DNA of 64,000 nucleotides, taken from assembly GCA_039090855.1 (NCBI GenBank), contig CM076990.1, positions 196,855,232-196,919,231 of the forward strand, read 5' to 3'. The notes under the pieces were generated by a model that made no database searches, had not been told where the DNA came from, and worked only from the letters and a program-made list of their open reading frames with translations. The DNA is from Macrothele yani. Lineage: Eukaryota; Arthropoda; Arachnida; Araneae; Macrothelidae. The translations under genes were made by a program, and so were the position numbers. Positions 53,014 through 62,250 of the stretch are shown here, in pieces (within the stretch, counting starts at the first letter, position 1; the number at the start of each line of letters is the position of its first letter).

Positions 53014-53827
53014 TATATATATTGTTCTTCCAGCAACGTGCCAAGGGCTTCTGTTTTTCCTGTGTGGTGTTGGTGGTTTGTGACTTTGGAATGGGGATTG
53101 TTTTGAATTACTTGTTTCGTAATATATATATATACAGAGAGAGAGAGAGAGATAGGGGAAGAAGAAAACTCACGATATTGTTTGTTTCTGCACCATCTAC
53201 CTGGTTGATCTGCGGTTTAACAAAAACTACAGAAATATGAATTGGAATCTTTTTTTTTACGATAAAGCATGTACTTTCAGGACGTGCATACCAAAGAATA
53301 TTTATCTTTACCTCGAAGCGATGGCTCATTGGCTTCAATTGGCATGCACTCCGACCCTGTTATTTTCCAAATTTTACCATACGTTCTTTTTAACTGCAGC
53401 GTTCCTGTCGAGAGTTGTGACCTTTTAATATAAAAGGGTCAATAGCAAACTAAGCGAAGAACAGTTAATTTTTTCTCATACAATTAGTGTCCGGCCGATA
53501 TGATGTAGCTATAGGTCCACAAAGCGTGAATTTTCGAGACTACATCAGATAAGCAAGAGAGCCTTTGTAGAAAAATTGAGAGGAACTCTCCTCTACGCAC
53601 ACCGGTTCAGAGTAGTTTCACTTGGGTTAGCAAGCATCTCATACTAACGAGCTTCCACTAATTGGATGAACAGACACATCTCGGGAACCCTCCAGGCGAA
53701 GCCATGTTTACCAGACTGAGTACACCACGTTTCATTATTTTGCTTTCCTTTGTTTCCTTCCTTCCTAAGCACGGAACAGCCATGGCGGGAGTCATAAGAT
53801 TTATCCATTCACTGCATTTGGTAAACA
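53014..53827. other. No recognisable gene; simple repeats
   Basis: Contains (TA)n and (GA)n around 53120-53153. No exon was supported. Confidence 0.4.
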
Positions 53828-55080
53828 AGAAAGATGACACCGAATTTTCGGTTGTAATAAGTACGTCTTTTGAATTATTTGTGATGCGAATTGTATTTAC
53901 CAAATTTATTCAAAGTCAATAAAACCTCTCCAGAAAAACATCAACCGGATTTTTACAATCAATAAAACATCCAGAAATAGAAACAACTACTTACTTCCAC
54001 TACCGGCTAAAACCTATATTACGAAAATTAACAAATTGCGCACAAGAAGCCTCTTATAGCAGAAGGAGTGTTCGGGGAAAAAGAGATTTTCAAATCGAAC
54101 AATTAAAAGAAGAAATACAAAAAGAAATAAAATCTAATTCTACGCCCTCTAACGGCAGAATTTTGCATAATGGAAAAGCTGAAAATAGGAGAAAAATATT
54201 TTTCATGGAAAAGCTATGCTAAGGAAAAAGAGCTTTCTAAATACGTTTCCCGAAAGCAGAGATAAAGAAAAGAAAATGTTTGATCTTTACATCTCTTTGC
54301 GGGAAAACTGTGCATTATTTAAAGAGGATAATGCTCCACATCTCTATTACAGCGAATGGCATACAATAAGAAAAAAATGTCCCATGGTTTTAGAAGTGGA
54401 GATACAGCTGCAGAGATAAGTACACAAACACCACCTAGCGACAGAACTGTGAACAATAAAACTCCTCAAATACTAACCTAAAGTGATCCACAAAGTAAAT
54501 GGCAAACGGCGTTGAAGAACCTTGAAAATGGCACATGGAGAAGGAGAAATATTGAAAAAACAAGTTAAATATTGACGTTCCCTTGCGACGAAATTGTGCA
54601 TAATTTTTGAAAGAAAGTACACACAAAATAGTTTTCGTAATTATTAGTATCTGACCGAAAAAAGGCTTTTCCATTGGGTTTTTAGTGCCGCAGATATTAC
54701 TGAAAACGGAAACGTCAACTCACGCCTCTAGTGGCAGACTTGTGTGTTAAGAAAAATGTGAAATTTTGTGAGAAACATTTCGCACCGGAAATGCTCACTA
54801 ACATAGAAAGAAATTATCAAATAGGATTTTTAAAAGCAAAGATACTGATAAATTATGACGCTCCATGGCGGAAAAACTATACATTATTTTAAGAAGAAAG
54901 TATTCCGAAAATATTTACAGACGTGAGCGGTAACGGTTCACGAAGGACATTTTTTAATCGAGATTTTTGAAGCTCAGATTTTGCTGCAAATACATCAGAA
55001 GCAGAAATTAACACTTAAGCCCCGGGTGGCCAAAACATTCTTTACCAAAAATTAGATATTATATGCAAAACATTTCCCAT
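53828..55080 (-). repeat. R1 modular repeat, copy 4 (minus, truncated)
   Basis: Starts with GACACCGAATTTTCGGTTGT and AATAAGTACGTCTTTTGAAT, the complement of an R1 right end. Reversed modules follow (ACGCCCTCTAACGG, CACCTAGCGACAGAACTG, GCCCCGGGTGGCCA). The R1 left end is absent, and R2 copy 2 begins at 55092 instead. Confidence 0.68.
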
Positions 55081-55091
55081 CAAAACTGGCA

Positions 55092-55293
55092 ATGGAATGC
55101 ATCCCGCTCCTACGTCGTGACCTTTGAACCCATTTGTCCCATTTTCAATAGGGTTCGTCCCCAGGTGGTATCCTACCACATACTAAAATTTCATTGAAAT
55201 CGAACCATGTTTACGCCAGTTATCGTGCGGACAGACGGACGGACAAAGCTGGAGCATATACGCTTCTTCAACCTACGGTTCGAAAGCGTAAAT
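55092..55293 (+). repeat. R2 dispersed repeat, copy 2
   Basis: Matches 8842-9048 in the same orientation across its length, including CCCAGGTGGT, TACTAAAATTTCATTGAAAT and CGGACAAAGCTGGAGCATA. It lies at the truncated end of R1 copy 4. Confidence 0.8.
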
Positions 55294-55622
55294 GAAGTCT
55301 GACAATGGGTGGGTGCATCGGTAGAGGAAAAAAGTAATAAAGTTGAAGACGTACTAACAAACAGGGACAAATACGAAAACAACATAATACAATAATAAAA
55401 GACAGGGAAAGTTTTGCTCATCCCCGCACTTTTAGGGAAAAGCGTACACAAAACATGCGGCAAGTGTAACAAAGAAGCCGAATCGCACAGCGGGAAAGGC
55501 GAAAAATACATGTATATCAATAAGCAAAATTACGATACAACAACAACTGTGAGTAAATAATTTACATTTAATTTCTTAGAATACATAAAAATTCGTGGCA
55601 TGTAATAAAAAATAAATAAGTA
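55294..55622. other. No recognisable feature
   Basis: AT-rich spacer. Confidence 0.35.
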
Positions 55623-56011
55623 TCTATTTGGTCAGTACAGCCGCAGAGAATAAAATACAAGCATATAAAACACAGTAACTGGGATAAAATTAAAAAATGA
55701 AATTCGAAAATTAATTTCTTACAATAGGATAATAGGTAAAAGTTCACGTCACACCTTCCACATTGTTGGGGTATACCAGTTGCGGAACACTGTTATAGCA
55801 AACTTCAATTGATTTGAGATACCGCTTTCGTTGCCATATAACAGTGTTCCGCAACTGGTGTACCCCAACAAGGTGGAAGGTGTGACGTGAACTTTTACCT
55901 ATTATCCTATTGTAAGAAATTAATTTTCGAATTTTATTTTTTAATTTTATCCCAGTTACTGTGTTTCATATGCTTGTATTTTATTCTCTGCGGCTGTACT
56001 GACTAAATAGA
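55623..56011. repeat. Long near-perfect hairpin (arms about 180 bp)
   Basis: The left arm 55623-55801 and right arm 55831-56011 are reverse complements with only a handful of differences by eye. Matched strings include CAGTACAGCCGCAGAGAATA, GAAATTAATTTTCGAATTT (right) and AAAGTTCACGTCACACCTTC. The loop is about 29 bp (55802-55830). No coding sequence, and no other copy in this window. Confidence 0.95.
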
Positions 56012-56509
56012 TGCTGCACCTACCCATTGAGTTTGCCGAAAGTTTCCGCACGATTTGATTCCAAAATATTCCAAACAGATAGTTTTGGTGGCACCCTGAG
56101 AAATATGTATTATTTCTACCAAACATTAATTTTTTTGGTCCTACTACCAGAACCACATGTTATTGTAGCACGTACAATCGTACATTTATCCTATCTAGTG
56201 GGAATGTTGTTCATGAGGAAAAGCATAAAATGTATGGAATATATACCAATAGCTATAAGACGCAAAAATAGCATTGCCTTCAGTTTGCTTTCACATACCA
56301 AAACATCATGTATTAACACTTTCTAGCTGGTTAACTGTTCATCGGATAAAATGCTTCATGGAAAACCTTCGTCCTGCCATCATCTATCAGAGGCAAAGGG
56401 ACTTTTTACAATACGACTTACCGAAGTAAAGATATCTTCTTCATCAACACACTTCCAAAAGTAATATGTAACATTAATACCTTCTTAAGTGTTGCTTACA
56501 TCTACATTT
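56012..56509. other. No recognisable gene
   Basis: A 99-codon plus frame here starts inside the hairpin arm and lacks any family signature. Confidence 0.4.
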
Positions 56510-56525
56510 GGGGGGGGGGGGGGGG
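56510..56525. repeat. G16 homopolymer
   Basis: Sixteen consecutive G residues; length may be unreliable in an assembly. It borders the diverged SINE that follows. Confidence 0.9.
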
Positions 56526-56757
56526 CAAAGTGGATGTTTGTTTTTGGTTTAATGATCACCATGAGCAACTTTGAGGGTTATAGGCATTTGACCATCCCCA
56601 ATTTGAGACCACGGGTTCCAGTGAGGGGAGGTAACCAGAGCTATATAACTAACACAGCACTCTTGCCTCATCTGGGACTCGGACCCAGGTCCATCTCAGA
56701 AGAAAGGTTAGAAACTATCGCCTCGGACAACTGAGCTACTGGGGGTGGTTGCAAGTC
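56526..56757 (-). repeat. Diverged S1-like SINE
   Basis: Minus orientation: the tRNA-like head ends near 56750 (TAGCTCAGTTGTCCGAGGCG) with box B GGGTCCGAGTCCC. The body corresponds to S1 (TTTAATGATCACCATGAGCA complement) at clearly lower identity. Confidence 0.7.
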
Positions 56758-56909
56758 AGAACCATATCAAAGAAGATATTAGTATGCGTATGAAAATATG
56801 CTGGAGTGCATTTGAAAAAAAACCTACAATTTTCAAGAGCAATTTACCATAGCGTCAAAAAAGAAAAGTGTTTAGACAGTGAATCCCTCCAGTTGTTACT
56901 TGATGAGGT

Positions 56910-57020
56910 ATGCGTGTTGTGTTTATATTATGGCACTAGCTCTCCCTGGAACCAGTGGCCCTAACTCAGGGACGGACGACTGCATATAGCCCAAAGGGTT
57001 GCTCACCGTGATCGTTAAAT
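56910..57020 (+). repeat. S1-like SINE, 3' half
   Basis: CTGGAACCAGTGGCCCTAAC, GGGACGGACGACTGCATATA and GGGTTGCTCACCGTGATCGT match the S1 body and 3' end. The tRNA-like head is absent. Confidence 0.8.
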
Positions 57021-57039
57021 TAAATAAGTTAGTGACAGC

Positions 57040-57740
57040 TGTACCTCAGGTGATGAAGTCTGACAAAATCAAGCTTGTACGTTATTGCAATTGGTTCTCC
57101 AACTGGGTGGAAGGAAACCCTGGAATATTGACGATGACATGGCTTACCGATGAAAATTGGTTTAATCTCTCAGGATATGCAAATTCTCAAAATAGGAGGA
57201 TTTAGGCATCAGAAACCCCTCATCCGATCCACGAGACAGCACTTGATCCGTAAAAAATGGGCATGTGGTGTGCAATTTCAGCTGAGAGAGTCATTGGAAC
57301 AATTTTCTTTGAACGGACTATGAACACGGCTGTGAACAAGGCCATTTTCATGGCCTTCGTGGTGCAACTAGACGACATCGAGCTTATGCAGGTGTACTTC
57401 CAGAAGGATAGTGCCACGTGCCACACCTCCAGTGAATCCATGGCGCTGATCAACAGCTTTTTCGTGGACCGTGTTAACTCCAAACACCTATGCCCCCCCC
57501 CGGGTCGTTACACTTGACGTCAACGGATTACTTTATATGAGGCTATCTTTAGGAGAAAGTCCACAAAAGACAGACAACGAACCATTCAGGATCTCCGAAC
57601 AAACATCACGACGGAAATAAACAATATCGACACAGACGTGTTGAGACGTGCATCATGAAACATAATAAAACGTGTGCAAATGTGTCCCGAAGAAGAAGAG
57701 GGGACACTTTCAGCACTTGATGTGATGGTATGACATTTTT
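57040..57740 (+). pseudogene. Tc1/mariner-superfamily transposase relic (third type)
   Basis: Plus frames read MTWLTDENWFNLSGYANSQN with a stop at about 57203, then ASETPHPIHETALDP stop KMGMWCAIS. Next come RVIGTIFFERTMNTAVNKAI and VYFQKDSATCHTSSESMALI with FFVDRVNSKHLCPP. The order WFTDE-x-WFHLSGYVNSQN, IGPIFFE and FQQDGATCHT is a transposase type common in arthropods, distinct from families A-D here. A G-to-A type loss gives QKDSATCH for QQDGATCH. The PPRSPDLTP block is replaced by CCCCCCCCGGGTCGTTAC. Downstream frames (TIQDLRTNITTEINNIDTDV) match its C-terminus. Confidence 0.78.
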
Positions 57741-58429
57741 CCATTATTAACCTCTCACTTACAGGTAGTTACGTTACTGTTCAGTTATTAAGTCGAACAA
57801 TTGACCTACTTACAAACGGGAACTTCCGGCTAAAACGCCCTGAACGAACAGAAACTCAAAAAGAAGGTTATTTAAACCTTCCTTTCGAGTTTCTGTTCTC
57901 TTATGTAAATTTAGTTCCTTCTTAGTAAACCGTTTCTCACTGAACGACACATTGCTTTCCTGAATAGCTTTTATAATTTTTCAACACTAACAGCGAGTCA
58001 AAAAAACATGAATGACTAGATAAAATGTGTTAAGCTGGAGTTGTCGAAACATATATACGACAGAGATGTGTGTGGTGTTGTAGACATATATGTACGACTG
58101 AGAGACGAGGTTTGTGCCCCAGAGTTGTTGTTAGATTATGAAACGTTGGTAAAAAATCTATTGAGATTGATGACTGCGTTGAAGCCAGCGAGTTTATATT
58201 CTGAAAAGAGATTATCTTGATGTCCTGAAGTGCAAACATTTAAAGAGATGAAGTAGTGGACTTACTGATTTTTAAGTTTACTTACTGATTTTTTTATAAA
58301 TGTTCGTTGGGTTAATTTTTGACAGAGTGTGATTTATGTGCAAAACGCCTACTGAAGAACATTAGCCAATTATTTAGCAAATCAGTTAAATATTTAAAAC
58401 AACAGCTAAAAGATTACATCATCGTAAGT
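57741..58429. other. No gene; 24-bp inverted repeat at 57846-57900
   Basis: GAACAGAAACTC...AAGGTT, then ATTT, then AACCTT...GAGTTTCTGTTC forms a stem of about 24 bp. Otherwise nothing recognised. Confidence 0.5.
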
Positions 58430-58975
58430 GCATTTACAAGAAACACGTTTATTTACATTCATCCTATGATGTACTGTTGAATGGTGTTGTATGAAATAAG
58501 TTGACTTAAATTCCATAAGCAATAATGAATGGCCTGACACGTAACACGTTTACTTTAGTTCCACTCGCATCCGTCGCTTTCTTTAGAAGGAACATATTTG
58601 CTTCAGTCCTTATGTACTGCTGAACTGATTTAGAAGAAATATTTTTACTTATGTTTCACATGTGCTCTTGAATGGCCTTACAAGAAGTATGCTTGCTTTA
58701 CTCACTTGCTTATGCAAAATCAAACTACCTTAGAATAAACACATTAACCTCAGCTCCATGCGCATTGTTAAACGTGCTTACAAGGAAATACATTATGTTT
58801 CAGGTCCATATGTAATGTTGAACAGTTTCACCTGAAAAACTTTAACTTCCTTTTCATGGGTGCTTGCAGAAAACGCATTTGCTTTTAGGCCCGCATGTGC
58901 TGCTGAACAGCTTTACAGGTAAAACGTTTACTTTACCTAGGTTCAAACTTGGAAACTAAGGTGAATGGCTTTAAA
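58430..58975. repeat. Degenerate minisatellite, unit about 60 bp
   Basis: The recurrent order is GTTTAC/GTTTGC-type start, then TTC(C)A-CTC/ATGTGCTGCTG, AA(C/T)(A/G)GCTTTACA and AGAAA. It is seen about nine times with unit length varying around 55-70 bp. Ends are approximate. Confidence 0.6.
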
Positions 58976-59081
58976 AGGAAGTACAGGGGGTAAGACAATG
59001 AAACTGAAACACATGGGTTTAGGACACAACAGTTTATTAGTACGGTGTAGGCCCTACTTTGGAAACCAGTATAGCTGCAAT

Positions 59082-59726
59082 CAGGGCCGGGGTAAGGGGG
59101 TGGCTATAGGGGCTATAGCTTTGGCGGCCACCATGACCAAGGGCCCAGGAGGTATATGTGGGCAAATAATAGATAGATGGGTGAGAGAGAGAGCGAGAGA
59201 GAGAGGGGGGAGGGTTATACAGTAAAATAGTTTTACTTGTGTATCCTGTGATTTCCATCTCGTCAGAAACAGGGGCTGGAAGACGAACAGGTTTCAAGAC
59301 AGTAACTTACCCAAAACGTTTCAAAAAAACCTTTTGAGTGAGTATGCGGTGTCGGCGAGACAGTTTCAGCTTTTTCACTACCACCCACAACCATCTCCCA
59401 TTTTGCACTTGGAACTGCTAATGACCGAAGTGCCCTCACATTGCATAACAAAAATGTACACTAAGAAAAGTATACAGTACTAAATTATTAGAAAATCCAA
59501 GACAAAATCTAGGAATCTTAAGCTTTTAACTCATGTTTTTGTGAGAACAATGAAACATACAGTGACTATGAAAACTCTGCAGTAGTTACAGATTAGTGTT
59601 TTAACGGACTTCATAATACAGCAATTCCCCGTCATAAGTTCGTTGCGGGCAACTCAGATGTCTTAGCCGTGAGGCCCACTCAAATGTCTTTGTCTAGGGG
59701 TCCACTAAGGTCTTAATCCGGCCCTG
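59082..59726. mobile_element. hAT-like non-autonomous element 1
   Basis: 645 bp with termini CAGGGCCGGGGTAAG and the complement CAGGGCCGGATTAAG. A perfect 8-bp target-site duplication GCTGCAAT lies at 59074-59081 and 59727-59734. Eight-bp duplications with CAGGG-type ends indicate hAT. No transposase is inside; a (GA)n tract is at about 59186-59212. Confidence 0.93.
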
Positions 59727-60930
59727 GCTGCAATCCTTCGTGACAGGAACCGATACCAGTCCTGTATCAGAGGGCTTGAAGCCATTCCTCTGGCAGAAAA
59801 GTGGCTAGTTCACGACGTGATGCTGGTGGAAGAAAATGTTTCCTGACTCGCTCCTCGAGAACACCCCAGAGTGGCTCAATAATGTTCAAGTCGGGTAACT
59901 GTGCAGGCCATGACAGATGTTGAGTCTCACTTCCATGCTCAGTAAACCACTCTTCCACCAGTCTGGCTCTGTGTATCGATCCGTTATCATCCTGATACAC
60001 GGCACCATCGTAGGGTACAATGTTTGAATCATTAGGTGCACCTGGTCCTCCAGAATTGTCCGATAGTCCTTAGCAGTGATGTGCTCCTCAAGAACAATCA
60101 GCGGACCGACAGACTGTCATGATACTGCGGCCCAAACCATCACCAATCCACCTCCATGCTTCACTGTGGGCAATAAACAGCCCGGGTGAAGCCTGTGAGA
60201 GATGTCTCCACACGTAAACTCTCCCGGTTGTGGGAAAGACAGTGAAGGATGATTCATCGGAGAACAATACAAATTTCACGTCGTCCAACATTCGCGATTT
60301 GCGCTGCCGCCGCCATTGCAACCGACGTTTGGCATTCACACTGGTGATCCAGGGTTTGGCAATTTCAACACGACCGTGAATATTGACCCGGTGAAGCTCT
60401 CAATGAACTGTTTTGATAGAAACATGTGAGTCGCAGTGCGTAGAGGTCAGCACGGGCCCGGGCCGGGTCGGGGCTTTGCTCAATTCTAAGTTGGGAAAAC
60501 GGGTCGGGCCTTCAATATTTAATGTAAAACAGACACGGGTCGAGCAGGGTTCTTTTTATGATCAAAACAATCGCTGTACGGTGCCTTTCTCGTTTGGAAA
60601 ACTCGCAACATACAGCAGCAGGATAAGATTGAATAATTTCCGCTGATGGAAAAAATAGAAGGTTCACGACATCCTCCCCTCCCACAAAACAATTGGAGTG
60701 GGTCAGCTCCCTTAGTTTTTCAATGTGAATGTGGTCCCTTCTCTCTCTCCCTAACTCCCACCCTCCTCTCATGCTCTAGGACAGGCTATTAACTGCAGCA
60801 TTTCTAAACCGAGCCACCCGCTCGCAGACCAGGGCTGTCGCAGACGATCTTTTTTATTGTTCTAGTCGGCGTCACTTTGTTCTCTAGATGTGTGAAAAGA
60901 TTTTAAGTTGTCTTAAATGGCACGAGAGAA

Positions 60931-61317
60931 ATGGGCTGGGAGAAACCTACTTCTGTGTATAAATGTGCGCCGTATTTTCTCCATTTGTACAATCAAGCAG
61001 CCGTTTTCAAAACTTCTGTGACACTGATTAGCTGGGAAGTCTGTCGTTGTTTTCCCTTAGCCTATGCTCAGTTCAGTGTTGCTGATAAATACTCTTCCAT
61101 ACTTATTATGGAGTTTAGGAAAGCGAAAGATTTTCGCGAAAAAATCGCTTCCGGAGAATATGTGCTTGTAGACAATGTAAAGGGGAAAAGCGATATTTGG
61201 AAATATTTTAAATTACTGTCCCGTTCTGAAACTAGTCGGCCGGTAAACATTGTGAAGAACGGTAAATGCAAAAACATTTTGAGTTACGATACCAGAAAGT
61301 CCATCATCGCATCTTAA
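60931..61317 (+). pseudogene. BED zinc-finger fragment of a hAT transposase
   Basis: The frame contains SGEYVLVDNVKGKSDIWKYF and KLLSRSETSRPVNIVKNGKC, then KNILSYDTRKS. In BED fingers W...F, C-x2-C and H-x3-5-H bind DNA as part of a hAT transposase. Here W and F are present; the first Cys of the C-x2-C pair appears to be lost (IVKNGKCKN where VxCxxC is expected), and a stop precedes the His pair. The remainder of the transposase is absent. The upstream part of the frame (from the ATG at 60931) need not be coding. Confidence 0.72.
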
Positions 61318-61796
61318 GCTGCACAAATGTGTTCCCCACACACACGAGAGACATATTGGGTTCCAGCGATTATGATATGCCAGTAGAGATAGGTGCAGTT
61401 TATAAAGCCATAAAATCTTGTCCCAGTAAAACGATCGGACTCATAATTCTGGATGTTTCATACTTTCGAATTACACCCCCCCCCCCCTCTCCTCCTTATC
61501 CTCAACGATATTTCTGGGTCCGGCGGTAGGAAATGATAATTTAAAAACCCAGAAAATTTGAAAATTTGAAAGGCATGGAAATTGTCCTTTTCATGCAATA
61601 TTTTTGAGTATACAAGCCCCCCCCCCCCTTCCTCCTTGGAGGTCACTTGACGTATACAGAGTTTCAGAAATATTCTGAATTAACGTTTATTGTAATAGAA
61701 TACGTACAGCAATTAAGAAGACGAAAACTCTTCAGGAGTTGAACGACCGAGTGCACCAAGTGTCAAATTCGTGTTTTGGTAATTGTTGAAATATAC

Positions 61797-61825
61797 GGGC
61801 CGGGCCGGGCCGGGCCGGGCCGGGC
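61797..61825. repeat. (GGGCC)n array inside hAT-like element 2
   Basis: Five to six consecutive GGGCC pentamers next to the right terminus; the left terminus has related GGGCCCGGGCCGGG. Confidence 0.92.
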
Positions 61826-62250
61826 TTTAATTAAAAATTGAAACGGGCAGAGCCGAGCTTTCCAAATGAAGGCCCGTGCATATCTCTAGCAGTGCATATT
61901 CAACTCTGCGGTGAGTTGGGCAGCTGTGGTTTTATGTTTTTTTGGCTACCATCCTGTTAGCACACGGACGTCCCTATCAGACAGCTTCCTCTTACCTCGA
62001 CAGTTACTCCTATTGGATGTGGTTCTTCCCTCTTGCTGGTATGCCGACATAACCCTGATACCATGCTCGAGAGATAGAGCATTGATGGATTACTGCTTGG
62101 ACATTTCGTTGCCTGAATATTTCGCGTCTGTACCTTTTTATTGCAGGAAATTCAGATTTCTTACTAGACACTTTATTGCAATGAGTCATGGATGTTTTCA
62201 CAATAGTAGGAAATATAATGAAACGTATGTAGCCAAAAATAGGTCAAACG

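Larger units (their letters stand above)
60441..61888 (+). mobile_element. hAT-like element 2 carrying a BED zinc-finger segment
   Basis: 1448 bp with termini TAGAGGTCAGCACGGGCC and complement TAGAGATATGCACGGGCC (3 mismatches in 18). The 8-bp target-site duplication is GCAGTGCG at 60433-60440 and GCAGTGCA at 61889-61896; the single difference is a CpG transition. A GGGCC-rich subterminal region includes a pentamer array at 61797-61825. It encodes a BED-type fragment but no complete transposase. Confidence 0.92.
59037..62200 (-). pseudogene. Tc1-like transposase, family D, split by two insertions
   Basis: Minus-strand order: QGYVGIPARGKNH near 62030 and RGKRKLSDRDVRVLTGW near 61990, then TTAAQLTAELNMHC up to the hAT-like insert at 61889. 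It resumes DSHVSIKTVH stop ELHRVNIHGRVEIAKPW, then NAKRRLQWRRQRKSRMLDDV and LFSDESSFTVF (first Asp). After a break, MYQDDNGSIHRARLVEEWFT (second Asp) and LPDLNIIEPLWGVLEERVRK (Glu) follow. At 59735 the coding is cut again and, past the first insert, ends AAILVSKVGPTPY with a stop at 59037. Internal stops and frameshifts exist besides the insertions. Confidence 0.85.
58984..62250 (-). mobile_element. Tc1-like element family D, interrupted twice by hAT-like elements
   Basis: The left end, after TA at 58982-58983, is CAGGGGGTAAGACAATGAAA. The transposase runs on the minus strand from about 62200 to 59037, split by inserts at 59082-59726 and 60441-61888. Removing each insert and one duplication copy restores the continuous alignment of flanking sequence. 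The right terminus was not located with confidence. Confidence 0.82.

Noticed and set aside
61797..61825. Telomere-like or rDNA-like GC repeat
   Set aside because: The GGGCC pentamers lie just inside a hAT-like terminus and match its subterminal composition.
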